The notes under the pieces were generated by a model that did not search any database, was not told the DNA's origin, and saw nothing but the letters and a program-made list of their open reading frames with translations. This document shows positions 1 through 8,199 of a stretch of 51,982 nt of DNA, piece by piece; the first letter of the stretch is position 1, and each line of letters opens with the position of its first letter. Origin of the DNA: an uncultured Prevotella sp. (GTDB lineage Bacteria; Bacteroidota; Bacteroidia; Bacteroidales; Bacteroidaceae); the NCBI GenBank assembly GCA_934120735.1, contig CAKOVA010000007.1:1-51982 (forward strand), read 5' to 3'. The translations under genes were made by a program, and so were the position numbers.

Positions 1-65
1 TTGCTCCTTTCCATAAAATCATCATTAGCAAGATTGATGAAATCCTAAATCTGATACGAAGATGA
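1..65 (+). CDS. C-terminal tail of an upstream mobilization gene (MobC-like), partial
   Basis: The reading frame starting at base 3 is open from the window edge and ends at TGA 63-65, giving about 20 residues ending in ILNLIRR. Its stop overlaps the relaxase start in an ATGA junction, the usual arrangement of a relaxosome accessory gene (MobC/MbpB type) just before a relaxase. The fragment is too short to identify by itself; the name rests on position and on the helical, basic tail. Confidence 0.5.
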   Translation, partial: APFHKIIISKIDEILNLIRR

Positions 66-982
66 TTGCAAAGATAATGAAAGGTTCGGGCTTCAAGGGT
101 GTAATCTATTACATCCTTGATCCGAAGAAAGGAACGGAGCTTATAGACAGTTCCGGAGTGCGGACAGACAGTATTAGTCATATTGCCCAAAGTTTCATCG
201 ACCAAACAGAACTTAATCCGCGAGTGGGTAAGGTTGTAGGGCATATTTCCCTAAGTTTCTCTGTACAGGATTCTTCCAAATTAAGTAACAAGTTCATGGC
301 ACAAATGGCTCGTGAGTATATGGAGAAGATGGGGATAAAAGATACACAGTACATTATCGGTCGCCACTTTGACAAAGAGCACCCTCATGTGCATATAGCT
401 TTCAACCGAATAGATAATAACGGAAAGACCATTTCTGACCGTAACGACAGGTTCAGAAGTGAAAAGATCTGCAAGGAACTGACCGCCAAATATGGTTTGT
501 ATTTCGCCGATGGCAAGGAGAATGTCAAGGAATACCGCCTGAAAGAACCTGACAAGACAAAATATGAAATCTATCAGGCATTGAAAGCAGAAATTGCACG
601 GTGCAGGGATTGGACAACTCTCCTTAGTCATTTGGAAAAGCAAGATATTGATGTCCGCTTCAAGTACAAAGGCAACTCACAGGAGGTGCAGGGAATTATC
701 TTTGAAAAGAATGGCTATCATTTCAATGGCTCTAAGGTGGATAGGAATTTCAGCTATTCTAAAATAGACTTTGCCCTGCAACAGAATAACAGGGAACACG
801 AACAGCAGATGCAAGGAACGATAAATCTTATATCTAATGTTGCAAGTGTTACGAGCGAAATTACCAACAACCTCATAGAAGGAGGATTGGGATTGTTCCA
901 AACTCATGGTACTGTTCCTGCGGAAGTTTACAACACTCTTGACAAAAAGAAGAAAAAGAAAAAACGTAAAATACATTTATAA
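62..982 (+). CDS. MOBP-type relaxase/mobilization nuclease
   Basis: This 306-residue protein should nick the element's origin of transfer and lead the DNA strand during mobilization by a helper conjugation system. The metal-binding three-histidine motif is plain: residues 102-111 read HFDKEHPHVH, the HxDxxHPHxH signature of relaxase family PF03432. A candidate catalytic tyrosine pair lies at residues 16-17, before the LDP stretch. The C-terminus is a run of lysines, as is common in DNA-processing proteins of small mobilizable elements. Its ATG overlaps the stop of the preceding gene, and the next gene starts two bases after its stop, so the three are probably co-transcribed. The length is typical of relaxases on Bacteroidales mobilizable elements. 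The family call is secure; the oriT is not visible and probably lies upstream of the window. Confidence 0.92.
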   Translation: MIAKIMKGSGFKGVIYYILDPKKGTELIDSSGVRTDSISHIAQSFIDQTELNPRVGKVVGHISLSFSVQDSSKLSNKFMAQMAREYMEKMGIKDTQYIIGRHFDKEHPHVHIAFNRIDNNGKTISDRNDRFRSEKICKELTAKYGLYFADGKENVKEYRLKEPDKTKYEIYQALKAEIARCRDWTTLLSHLEKQDIDVRFKYKGNSQEVQGIIFEKNGYHFNGSKVDRNFSYSKIDFALQQNNREHEQQMQGTINLISNVASVTSEITNNLIEGGLGLFQTHGTVPAEVYNTLDKKKKKKKRKIHL

Positions 983-984
983 CT

Positions 985-1626
985 ATGGCTGACAATAATA
1001 CATTTGTCCTCTTTGAGGAAATTAAAAATAAGCTGGAGACAATTTACAGGGAGCTAAAGGAGTTGAAAGAAAAGGAGAATGGTTCTGTTTCCCTCCCTGT
1101 TCAATCTACACCAGCACAAATTGATGAGCAGAAGGAACAGGAATTGCTCAATCAGTATGAACAGCGGACAAAAGCCGTTCTCAATAAGTATATAAATGTG
1201 CAAGTGCGCATTAAGGATGAGGAAGCTAAATCCATGGACAAATTGGTGGCAAGTGTCTTGACTATGCTGAACGAATGGCAGGAGAGTAAAGAGCATCCAA
1301 TACCACAGGAACATATTCACAGGCACAGTTTTGACCTCAAGTCCTCGAAAGTCTTTACTTATATGGTAGCAGTATCTGTCCTTTGTTTTGTTTCTTTGGT
1401 CGGCAATTACTTCTTGTGGCAAAGCAAACAACAATATGAAGATGATGCCTTGAAATTCCGAATCATCAGAGTTTGGAGAGGATGTAGTCCAAAGGAAATC
1501 CTATGGCTTAACGATGTGTTTGACATTCATCGCAATGAAAAGATTATTAAACTAATCAAGGAAAAAGCCGATGATTACGACATGGAATTAAAACAAAAGG
1601 CAGATAGCTTGATGCAAAAGAAATAA
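985..1626 (+). CDS. Membrane-anchored coiled-coil protein of the mobilization operon, unknown function
   Basis: I do not recognise a named family in these 213 residues. The N-terminal ~30 residues are charged and heptad-like. Residues 50-105 are again helical and charged. One transmembrane segment spans about 123-145, and the C-terminal ~60 residues form another charged helical region. A single membrane segment between two coiled coils suggests a bitopic protein, perhaps tying the relaxosome or the element to the cell envelope; that role is inference from position only. It follows the relaxase by two bases, so it almost certainly shares its transcript. After its stop there is a gap before the promoter of the defence cassette. 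Confidence 0.7.
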   Translation: MADNNTFVLFEEIKNKLETIYRELKELKEKENGSVSLPVQSTPAQIDEQKEQELLNQYEQRTKAVLNKYINVQVRIKDEEAKSMDKLVASVLTMLNEWQESKEHPIPQEHIHRHSFDLKSSKVFTYMVAVSVLCFVSLVGNYFLWQSKQQYEDDALKFRIIRVWRGCSPKEILWLNDVFDIHRNEKIIKLIKEKADDYDMELKQKADSLMQKK

Positions 1627-1722
1627 CAAGAGTAAAATTGTGACAGTAGAATCGTAGAGGTAAAACTTATGCCCTCGACTTAAAATAAATAAGAAAACCA
1701 CAGATTATTCAAATAAAAGTTG

Positions 1723-1730
1723 TAATTTTG
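1723..1730 (+). promoter_or_regulatory. -7 box of the defence-cassette promoter
   Basis: TAATTTTG matches the Bacteroidetes -7 consensus TAnnTTTG; no clear -33 TTTG lies at the expected distance. Transcription would start near 1736. This excludes the upstream TTG codon at 1728 and supports ATG 1761 as the start of the XRE gene. Confidence 0.55.
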
Positions 1731-1760
1731 CCAAATAATGTCAAGACACAAGTAAGCAAT

Positions 1761-2051
1761 ATGCTATTTTCTGAACGAATAAAAGAGTTACGTATGCAAT
1801 ATAAGCTGCCACAACGCCATTTGGCAGCGGCACTTGATATTGATACGGCGACTTATTGTAAGATAGAAAAAGGAGAAAGAAAAGCTAAAAGAGAACAGGT
1901 GTGCATCCTGTCAGGGCTATTTCATGTCAAGCAAGAAGACTTGATTATCTTATGGCTTGCTGACAAAGTTTCCGATATTGTGGCTCCAGAGAAACAAGTT
2001 GCTATAAATGTTTTATCTGTTGTCAAAGAAAACTTAAAACGTACAGTGTGA
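1761..2051 (+). CDS. XRE-family controller of the restriction-modification cassette
   Basis: This small (96-residue) helix-turn-helix protein has the Cro/C1 arrangement: a first helix with the RIKELR pattern, then a QRHLAAALDID...CKIEKGER helix-turn-helix. Small XRE proteins at the head of restriction-modification operons usually act as controller proteins that delay nuclease expression until methylation is established. I chose ATG 1761 because the longer TTG start lies inside the -7 box and the family normally begins within a few residues of this Met. Its stop overlaps the methyltransferase ATG by one base (TGATG), so translation is probably coupled. A target operator is not obvious by eye. 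Confidence 0.85.
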   Translation: MLFSERIKELRMQYKLPQRHLAAALDIDTATYCKIEKGERKAKREQVCILSGLFHVKQEDLIILWLADKVSDIVAPEKQVAINVLSVVKENLKRTV

Positions 2052-4606
2052 TGTTACAAAGAAAATATAGTCCAACAAATCTGGAACCCACTATAGTTGC
2101 AGAAAGTCGTTCTCCGTACGGACTGAAAACCTATGTCAGTTTGTTCAGTAGTGCTGGGGTAGGATGCTATGGCTTTAAACAAGAGAATTTCTATTGTATT
2201 GCTACTGTAGAATTACTTGAACGTAGGCTAAAAATACAAAAATTCAATCAAAAATGTGCATACGATAGTGGGTATATTTGTGGGGATATGACCCAAAAAG
2301 AAACTCAAGGTCGAGTTTTTGAAGAATTGGATTTGTGGAAACGAAACTTTAATGTAAAAGATTTAGATGTAATCATTGCGACACCACCATGTCAAGGTAT
2401 GTCTGTAGCAAATCATAAGAAGAAAAATGAACTGAAAAGAAATTCTTTGGTTGTTGAATCTATAAAAATGGTTAGCAAAATACAGCCAAGATTTTTCATA
2501 TTCGAGAATGTCCGCGCATTTCTTACATCCATTTGTACAGATATTGATGGTCAAGATAAGACTATTAAAAATTCAATAGAGTTGAATCTTGGAGGATTGT
2601 ATAATATGCTGTTTAAGGTTGTGAACTTTAAGGATTATGGTAATCCATCTAGCAGGACACGAACTTTGGTTATTGGAGTAAGAAAAGATTTAAAAGAAAT
2701 TACTCCTTATGATGTGTTTCCTGACAGGCAGCCTGAGAGAACTTTGCGACAGATAATAGGTGATTTACCATCATTAAGAACTATGGGAGAAATTTCTGAA
2801 GATGATATTTATCACAATTTTAGAAAATATTCTCCAAGAATGGAAGCATGGATTGCCGATATAAAAGAGGGGCAGTCTGCTTTTGACAATACTGACATAA
2901 CCAAGATACCCCATACCATAAAAAATGGGGTTATAGTTTATAATGCTCAGAAGAATGCGGACAAATATACACGTCAATGTTGGGATAAAGTTGCACCATG
3001 CATTCATACTCGTAATGATATTATGGCAAGTCAAAATACTGTTCATCCTGTGGATAATCGGGTTTTCAGTATTCGTGAAGTGATGCTTATGATGTCGGTT
3101 CCTGCAGCTTTTCAATGGAGTGATATTCCTTTTGATGAGTTGAACAAATTGCCAATAAAAGAAAAAGAAGCTTTCCTCAAAAAGGAAGAAATGAATATAA
3201 GGCAAAATTTGGGCGAAGCCGTTCCTACTATTATATTTAGACAGATAGCGCATAAAATATACAAAGTTTCCTGTCGTATCAATATGACGGAGCAAGATAT
3301 TAAGGATTTGATAGAGCGGAAGCATCTTAATAGTCAAATAAATCTTATAGATTTTATCAATAAATCTACAAGATACCGTTTCTGCGAACTATCAAAAATT
3401 GCAGAATTAGCAAATGCTAATAGAAATAATAACGCAGCATATTATACTCGACAGGACATTTGTTTTTCAGTAGTTGAGAACTTGCCAGAAGCGAAAGGCC
3501 TTACAGAAATCAATATTTTGGAACCCTCTGTTGGTGTAGGCAATTTTATTCCCATGCTTATTCAAAAGTATGCGGACGTTCCCTCTGTAAACATAGATGT
3601 TGTGGATATTGATAATGACAGCCTTGAAGTACTTAAGGCTCTAGTCAATCATGTAAATATTCCTAATAATGTACACATAAATTACATTCATGCAGACTTT
3701 CTTACTTATTGTTTTGAGAAGAAGTATGACGTAGTTGTTGGAAATCCTCCTTATAAAAAACTGACAAAGGAAAAAGAGTTACTATCTGTCTATAAAGCTG
3801 AAGCCTACAATACTGATACAAATAACATATTTTCTTTTTTTATAGAAAAGTCTATGAGAATTGGAAATGTAGTATCATTGATTGTACCTAAAAGTTTGAT
3901 AAATGCTCCTGAGTTTAATAAAACTCGTCAACTAATGAGTAAAAAAAGAGTTTCTCATATCATTGATTTTGGGGAAAAAGGATTCAAGAATGTTAAGATT
4001 GAAACTATAAACTTTGTTGTTGAAACACAGCGAAAACCTGTTCAAACTATTGTCGAATCTTACATTACGGAAAAAGTTGTAGTACAGCAGCAATCCTACC
4101 TTATGGATACAAAGTTTCCTTATTGGATAATATATCGTAACGAAGATTTTGATAAAGTTGCAGATAAAATGGAGTTTAATGTGTTCAAAGCATATAGAGA
4201 TAGAGTTATAACTAAGTCTTTGACAAAAGAAAAAGGGCAGGTTAGAGTCCTTAAGTCAAGGAATATTGGTGATAACCAAATTATTGATATTCCAGAATAT
4301 GATAGTTATGTGGATAATTTAGATGGGCTGGATGTTAGCAAGTTCCTGAATAAAACAAATTGTGTCCTGCTCCCAAATTTGACATATAACCCACGAGCAT
4401 GTTTTCTCCCCAAAGGGTGCATTGCTGATGGTTCTGTTGCAATTCTTACTTTGGCAAATAATGATGAGGTTATAACAAAAGAAGACCTGTCGTTTTATGC
4501 TACAGATAAATTTACTAAATTCTATGCAATAGCAAGAAATTTAGGTACACGTTCACTTAATATTGACAACAACTCTGTTTTCTTTTTTGGAAAACTTAAA
4601 GGATAG
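2051..4606 (+). CDS. Fused DNA methyltransferase: C5-cytosine domain plus N6-adenine domain
   Basis: This 851-residue protein contains two complete methyltransferase cores. Residues ~25-395 form a C5-cytosine methyltransferase: motif I (SLFSSAGVGCYGF), motif IV TPPCQG with the catalytic Cys at about 114, motif VI ENV, motif VIII SSRTR and a late GEAVP that replaces the usual GNAVP of motif X. Residues ~440-851 form a gamma-class N6-adenine methyltransferase: SAM motif EPSVGVGNF at ~491 and catalytic NPPY at ~565, followed by a probable target-recognition region of the Eco57I/TaqI type. Together it would modify cytosine and adenine, or both strands of an asymmetric site, to protect DNA from the HNH nuclease encoded five bases downstream. 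The start is set by the TGATG overlap with the controller. The domain calls are secure; the recognition sequence cannot be predicted. Confidence 0.92.
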   Translation: MLQRKYSPTNLEPTIVAESRSPYGLKTYVSLFSSAGVGCYGFKQENFYCIATVELLERRLKIQKFNQKCAYDSGYICGDMTQKETQGRVFEELDLWKRNFNVKDLDVIIATPPCQGMSVANHKKKNELKRNSLVVESIKMVSKIQPRFFIFENVRAFLTSICTDIDGQDKTIKNSIELNLGGLYNMLFKVVNFKDYGNPSSRTRTLVIGVRKDLKEITPYDVFPDRQPERTLRQIIGDLPSLRTMGEISEDDIYHNFRKYSPRMEAWIADIKEGQSAFDNTDITKIPHTIKNGVIVYNAQKNADKYTRQCWDKVAPCIHTRNDIMASQNTVHPVDNRVFSIREVMLMMSVPAAFQWSDIPFDELNKLPIKEKEAFLKKEEMNIRQNLGEAVPTIIFRQIAHKIYKVSCRINMTEQDIKDLIERKHLNSQINLIDFINKSTRYRFCELSKIAELANANRNNNAAYYTRQDICFSVVENLPEAKGLTEINILEPSVGVGNFIPMLIQKYADVPSVNIDVVDIDNDSLEVLKALVNHVNIPNNVHINYIHADFLTYCFEKKYDVVVGNPPYKKLTKEKELLSVYKAEAYNTDTNNIFSFFIEKSMRIGNVVSLIVPKSLINAPEFNKTRQLMSKKRVSHIIDFGEKGFKNVKIETINFVVETQRKPVQTIVESYITEKVVVQQQSYLMDTKFPYWIIYRNEDFDKVADKMEFNVFKAYRDRVITKSLTKEKGQVRVLKSRNIGDNQIIDIPEYDSYVDNLDGLDVSKFLNKTNCVLLPNLTYNPRACFLPKGCIADGSVAILTLANNDEVITKEDLSFYATDKFTKFYAIARNLGTRSLNIDNNSVFFFGKLKG

Positions 4607-4611
4607 ATGAA

Positions 4612-5805
4612 ATGAGAGAAAATATAATAAAGTATCTTAGTAACTTTGACTTAGATGTACGTAAATCCCAAGATGCACGTTTTATGGATCAGAAGTGCAC
4701 TCCTGATGTTGTTTGCTTCATTGCTGATTGCGTCATCAACACAATAGATGTTGACAATGAGTTTACAGTGTCCAATATTTGGGATGCTCAATACTTCATA
4801 AAGAACGCAAGAGCTATTTTCAATAAGCCATTACCTACTAATCCAAAAGCTCGTCATGAGTATGATAAGTTTATACAACAGCCTCTCCGAATGCTTGCTT
4901 ATGCCCATGTGTTGGAGATAGAAAAGCGATCGGGAACAAATTATTATCGTATTGCTAATCTGGATATTCTTGACTATATAGCGCAAAGAGAAAGAAATAC
5001 ATATAATTTTCTCTATTGCTATTTGCAAAAGGTTCTTTCGGATAGTGATTTCATTCGATATTTTGATGCGTTCAAAGATAAATGTTTGCAGGGAAAAGCT
5101 ACGAATGCAGACTTCCAAGAGCTAAAAAGTAGATATGACCGTTTTGTGATTGGGCATACAGCTATAAATACAGAAGTAGAAGTTCATCGTATCTTTAGTA
5201 AGATATTAAATGTATATGCTGTAGAAAATCAGATTAACGGAACCGAAAAAGGACATATGTCGAAATATGTCTTTACATTCTCTGATTTAATGTACAATCG
5301 CAAGAATTGGAGAGACCTGAATAAAGATAAAGCCATTACTCGACAGGAGGCACAAGAGCAACAAGATGTTGAGCAGCAGGAAGCATACAATGCTTATTAC
5401 GTTCAAAAAGCTATGAATTTGTTGCGGAAAATACAAGTAGAAAGCGAGGTTCATGACCAATGGGGAAATGGAGAAGCCACACAAGTTCATCATATTTTTC
5501 CAAAATCTCAGTTTCCGCAACTGGCTCATTATTTAGAGAATTTGATAAAACTTACAGCAACGCAACACTTTACGAAAGCACATCCTGATAATAAAACTCA
5601 GGAGATAAATCGTGATTATCAACTTACTTGTCTTTTAGCTAAGGCTAATACGATAGAATCTTCATTGAATGCAGTTGGAGACAAATATTATCGCAAGGAG
5701 TCTTTTATCTTTGTTATAAATACAGGTTTAGATGTCCATTTGTCAGCTACCTTATCCTTTTTAGAAATTAAGAGTTTGCTTGTGCAACTTTATAATGCCG
5801 CCTAA
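4612..5805 (+). CDS. HNH-type restriction endonuclease partner
   Basis: This 397-residue protein carries an HNH/beta-beta-alpha-metal nuclease motif near the C-terminus: His293-His294 in VHHIFPKSQF, Asn310 in ENLI, and His319 and His324 in TQHFTKAHP. The first ~250 residues have no motif I can name and probably recognise DNA; a Gln-rich linker (around 245-262) separates them from the nuclease. It sits five bases after the double methyltransferase and three bases before the ATPase, so the three are expressed as a unit. The most economical reading is the restriction subunit of a type II-like system, although an HNH effector acting with the ATPase is possible. The catalytic call rests on the motif; the cutting specificity is unknown. 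Confidence 0.82.
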   Translation: MRENIIKYLSNFDLDVRKSQDARFMDQKCTPDVVCFIADCVINTIDVDNEFTVSNIWDAQYFIKNARAIFNKPLPTNPKARHEYDKFIQQPLRMLAYAHVLEIEKRSGTNYYRIANLDILDYIAQRERNTYNFLYCYLQKVLSDSDFIRYFDAFKDKCLQGKATNADFQELKSRYDRFVIGHTAINTEVEVHRIFSKILNVYAVENQINGTEKGHMSKYVFTFSDLMYNRKNWRDLNKDKAITRQEAQEQQDVEQQEAYNAYYVQKAMNLLRKIQVESEVHDQWGNGEATQVHHIFPKSQFPQLAHYLENLIKLTATQHFTKAHPDNKTQEINRDYQLTCLLAKANTIESSLNAVGDKYYRKESFIFVINTGLDVHLSATLSFLEIKSLLVQLYNAA

Positions 5806-5808
5806 TTT

Positions 5809-8100
5809 ATGTCGAAGAAAATAAAAATAGATATACTTTGCTCAAATATAGCTCCATTAGAAAATCTTCAATATTCTTATTCTGCTAATTGCTTAAAAAC
5901 TGCTATATTTGCCAATAATGGAAGTGGTAAAACTTTCATAAGTCGCCTATTCCGACTTATGGAGAACAACACTTCTATATATTTAGACGATAAAGGTAAT
6001 AGCCCAACTGATAGTCTGTTGCGGTTTAACTCTACAAAAGGATTATTCTCTTTTAAAATAACAGCATCTGATGATACGGTTAAAGAGGACTTTTCATTAG
6101 CTTTACAACAAAAACAGATTCCGACAATTCCACAGACTTCTTATATCTATCATACATTCAACCAAGATTACGTTGATGAAAATATACGAGCTCTGGGGTT
6201 TGAAAAAGACAGCGAAATTCAAGGATATATCTTAGGGAAGTCTCACATAGATTTGGCTTCGGACAAAGCCCGATTACAAGATATTGATGATAAGGGGAAT
6301 GAGCTTAGAGTGAAGTTGCAGGATATAATTAAAACTTTTCTTGATAAAAATATAAATGTTATAAGAGATATAAAAAGGCTTCAAGAATACAAGCAATATT
6401 TAAGTATTGATACAATCTTAGATTCATCAACGAAATGCAGTAAAGTAGAAGTTGATAAAAATCTCAGCGATAATATAGATGATTATAACAAAATAAAATC
6501 GACGCCAGATAATCTTATAGATATTAAGTCCATAGACACAGCTGAAAGCGATTTCCTACCTACCCTTACTAATATGATTGAAAATCTTGGGAAAGTCTTC
6601 TCTATAAGTTCTTTTGCTGAAGATTTTAAGCAAAAAGTAAAAAACAGGCAGGCATTTATAGAATTAGGTCTTAGATACAAGGAGGAAGAGAATGGGGTAT
6701 GCCCTTTTTGTGGTCAGAAGTTTGAAAAGGAATCCTTATCCTTAATAGACAAATATACTCACTATCTTTCAGATGAAGAGGCTAAGGCAATAAAACAATT
6801 TCAAGTATATAAAAATAACATAGAGGAAGAAAAGAAGAGGTTGAAGGGTTTACAGGTGCAATCGATAAAAGCAATTAATTTCTTTGATGAGTATAAGCAG
6901 AAATATATTCCATCTTTTGAAAAAGAGAATCTCCAAGAAATAGAAATCAAATTCCTTGAAGAAGATTTAGATAATTTGAGTGAGCATCTCAAAAAGAAAA
7001 TAGAGAATTTAAGTGCAAAGGTTAACCTTGGCACAGAATTTATATCCCAAATTGCTGAGCATTATTCACAACTTGAGAAGATTGTCAAGGATAATAATAA
7101 AAAAATTGGCGAAATAAACGCCCGCAAAAACAAAATTGGTGAGGAAAGTAAATCTATAAGGCGGAAAATTTGCAAATCAGCTTATAATGAGTTACTGGAT
7201 GAGACTTCAAAAGATTTAGACACTCTCTTCTCTCTGCGTGAAGCATATAAAAAAATTAATATTGAAATCCAGAAAAAAGAGGAATCTGAAAAAATAAGTA
7301 AGAAAAAAAGAGTCTATGAAACGATAAAGAAAGTTCTTGATTATTTCTTTGCAGGAAAATATAGTTTAGATGAAGATTCATTTAGGTTGATTTTTGAGAA
7401 AAGGTCTTTGGAGGAAGGGCAAGTGAAAAGAGTACTCAGTGAGGGTGAAAAAAACATAGTTGCATTCGCCTATTATCTTGGGGACTTGCATTTAAGAATT
7501 CAAAGAGAGGAAGATTATAATAAATTGTTTTTCATTATTGATGATCCAATATCAAGTATGGATTTCACATATGTTTATACGCTATGTGGAGTTATTCGAG
7601 ATTTACGGCAGATAATTAATAGAATTCAATATGAGAAGTTTATAATATTTACTCATAATAATGATTTTATGAGAATATTATGTTCAAATAATATTGTTGC
7701 GACGAAACTTCTTCTTAGTAGAGGGAATTTAATAGCTTTTAATGAGAATTTTACCGTCCCATATATTAATCACCTGGTTGATGTATACAGGATTGCGCGT
7801 AAAAGGCAACTGTACAGCCATACTACAGCAAACTCTATAAGACATATTATAGAGACTCTCTCGAAATTTCAAAATATAGAAGTATCAGAGGAGAGTATCT
7901 CTGAATATATAAAGGAAAACATTCCAAATGACAAAAAGTCATATACCTTTATAAATGACTTATCGCATGGAGGTTGGCGAAGTGAACAGGAACCAATAAC
8001 AAACGAGGATTATCAAGAAGTTTGTGAGGCTATTATCAAGCATATTGAGAAGAAATTTCCCAAACAAATTAAGTACTGCGAGAAATGTTGTTCTTACTAA
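5809..8100 (+). CDS. RloC/PrrC-like anticodon nuclease: ABC ATPase with zinc-hook CxxC
   Basis: This 763-residue protein has an SMC/Rad50-type ATPase split by coiled coils (AAA_13 type). Walker A is NNGSGKT at residues 36-42, the ABC signature LSEGEKN is at 543-549, and Walker B is FFIIDDP with Asp578-Asp579. Long charged helices flank a CPFC motif at 298-301, placed like the Rad50/RloC zinc hook. The C-terminal ~100 residues hold Arg678-x3-Glu682 and His720 in a DLSHGG context, matching the Arg-Glu-His triad of the PrrC and RloC tRNA anticodon nucleases. Family knowledge then predicts a latent tRNase released when restriction or DNA integrity is compromised. The gene starts three bases after the HNH gene and ends the cassette. 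The ATPase is certain, the RloC assignment strong, and the tRNA target unknown. Confidence 0.82.
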   Translation: MSKKIKIDILCSNIAPLENLQYSYSANCLKTAIFANNGSGKTFISRLFRLMENNTSIYLDDKGNSPTDSLLRFNSTKGLFSFKITASDDTVKEDFSLALQQKQIPTIPQTSYIYHTFNQDYVDENIRALGFEKDSEIQGYILGKSHIDLASDKARLQDIDDKGNELRVKLQDIIKTFLDKNINVIRDIKRLQEYKQYLSIDTILDSSTKCSKVEVDKNLSDNIDDYNKIKSTPDNLIDIKSIDTAESDFLPTLTNMIENLGKVFSISSFAEDFKQKVKNRQAFIELGLRYKEEENGVCPFCGQKFEKESLSLIDKYTHYLSDEEAKAIKQFQVYKNNIEEEKKRLKGLQVQSIKAINFFDEYKQKYIPSFEKENLQEIEIKFLEEDLDNLSEHLKKKIENLSAKVNLGTEFISQIAEHYSQLEKIVKDNNKKIGEINARKNKIGEESKSIRRKICKSAYNELLDETSKDLDTLFSLREAYKKINIEIQKKEESEKISKKKRVYETIKKVLDYFFAGKYSLDEDSFRLIFEKRSLEEGQVKRVLSEGEKNIVAFAYYLGDLHLRIQREEDYNKLFFIIDDPISSMDFTYVYTLCGVIRDLRQIINRIQYEKFIIFTHNNDFMRILCSNNIVATKLLLSRGNLIAFNENFTVPYINHLVDVYRIARKRQLYSHTTANSIRHIIETLSKFQNIEVSEESISEYIKENIPNDKKSYTFINDLSHGGWRSEQEPITNEDYQEVCEAIIKHIEKKFPKQIKYCEKCCSY

Positions 8101-8121
8101 TTACCTTTTAGCAAAGGACTG

Positions 8122-8141
8122 TTGGGAACAATTTGGGAACA
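8122..8141. repeat. Tandem 9-bp direct repeat near the element end
   Basis: TTGGGAACA occurs at 8122-8130 and again at 8133-8141, an 11-bp period about one helical turn apart, some 60 bp from the tRNA end. Direct repeats in this place are typical of arm-type binding sites for tyrosine recombinases. That role is inference; no integrase is in the window. Confidence 0.45.
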
Positions 8142-8154
8142 TTTCTAAAACAAT

Positions 8155-8193
8155 AAAAAGCTAAGTGTTGAATAATCAATTACTTAGCTTTTT
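8155..8193. terminator. Perfect 12-bp hairpin between the defence cassette and tRNA-Leu
   Basis: AAAAAGCTAAGT (8155-8166) pairs perfectly with ACTTAGCTTTTT (8182-8193) around a 15-nt loop. The A-tract and T-tract make it a bidirectional terminator, serving the ATPase gene on the plus strand and tRNA-Leu on the minus strand. Confidence 0.8.
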
Positions 8194-8199
8194 ACTTTG

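Noticed and set aside
1728..1760. N-terminal extension of the XRE controller from a TTG codon
   Set aside because: The TTG lies inside the -7 promoter box, and the extra 11 residues do not belong to the helix-turn-helix family.
1..8100. Integrase or transposase gene of the mobile element
   Set aside because: I looked for tyrosine or serine recombinase motifs in all large frames of this part and found none. The gene is presumably beyond the left edge of the window.
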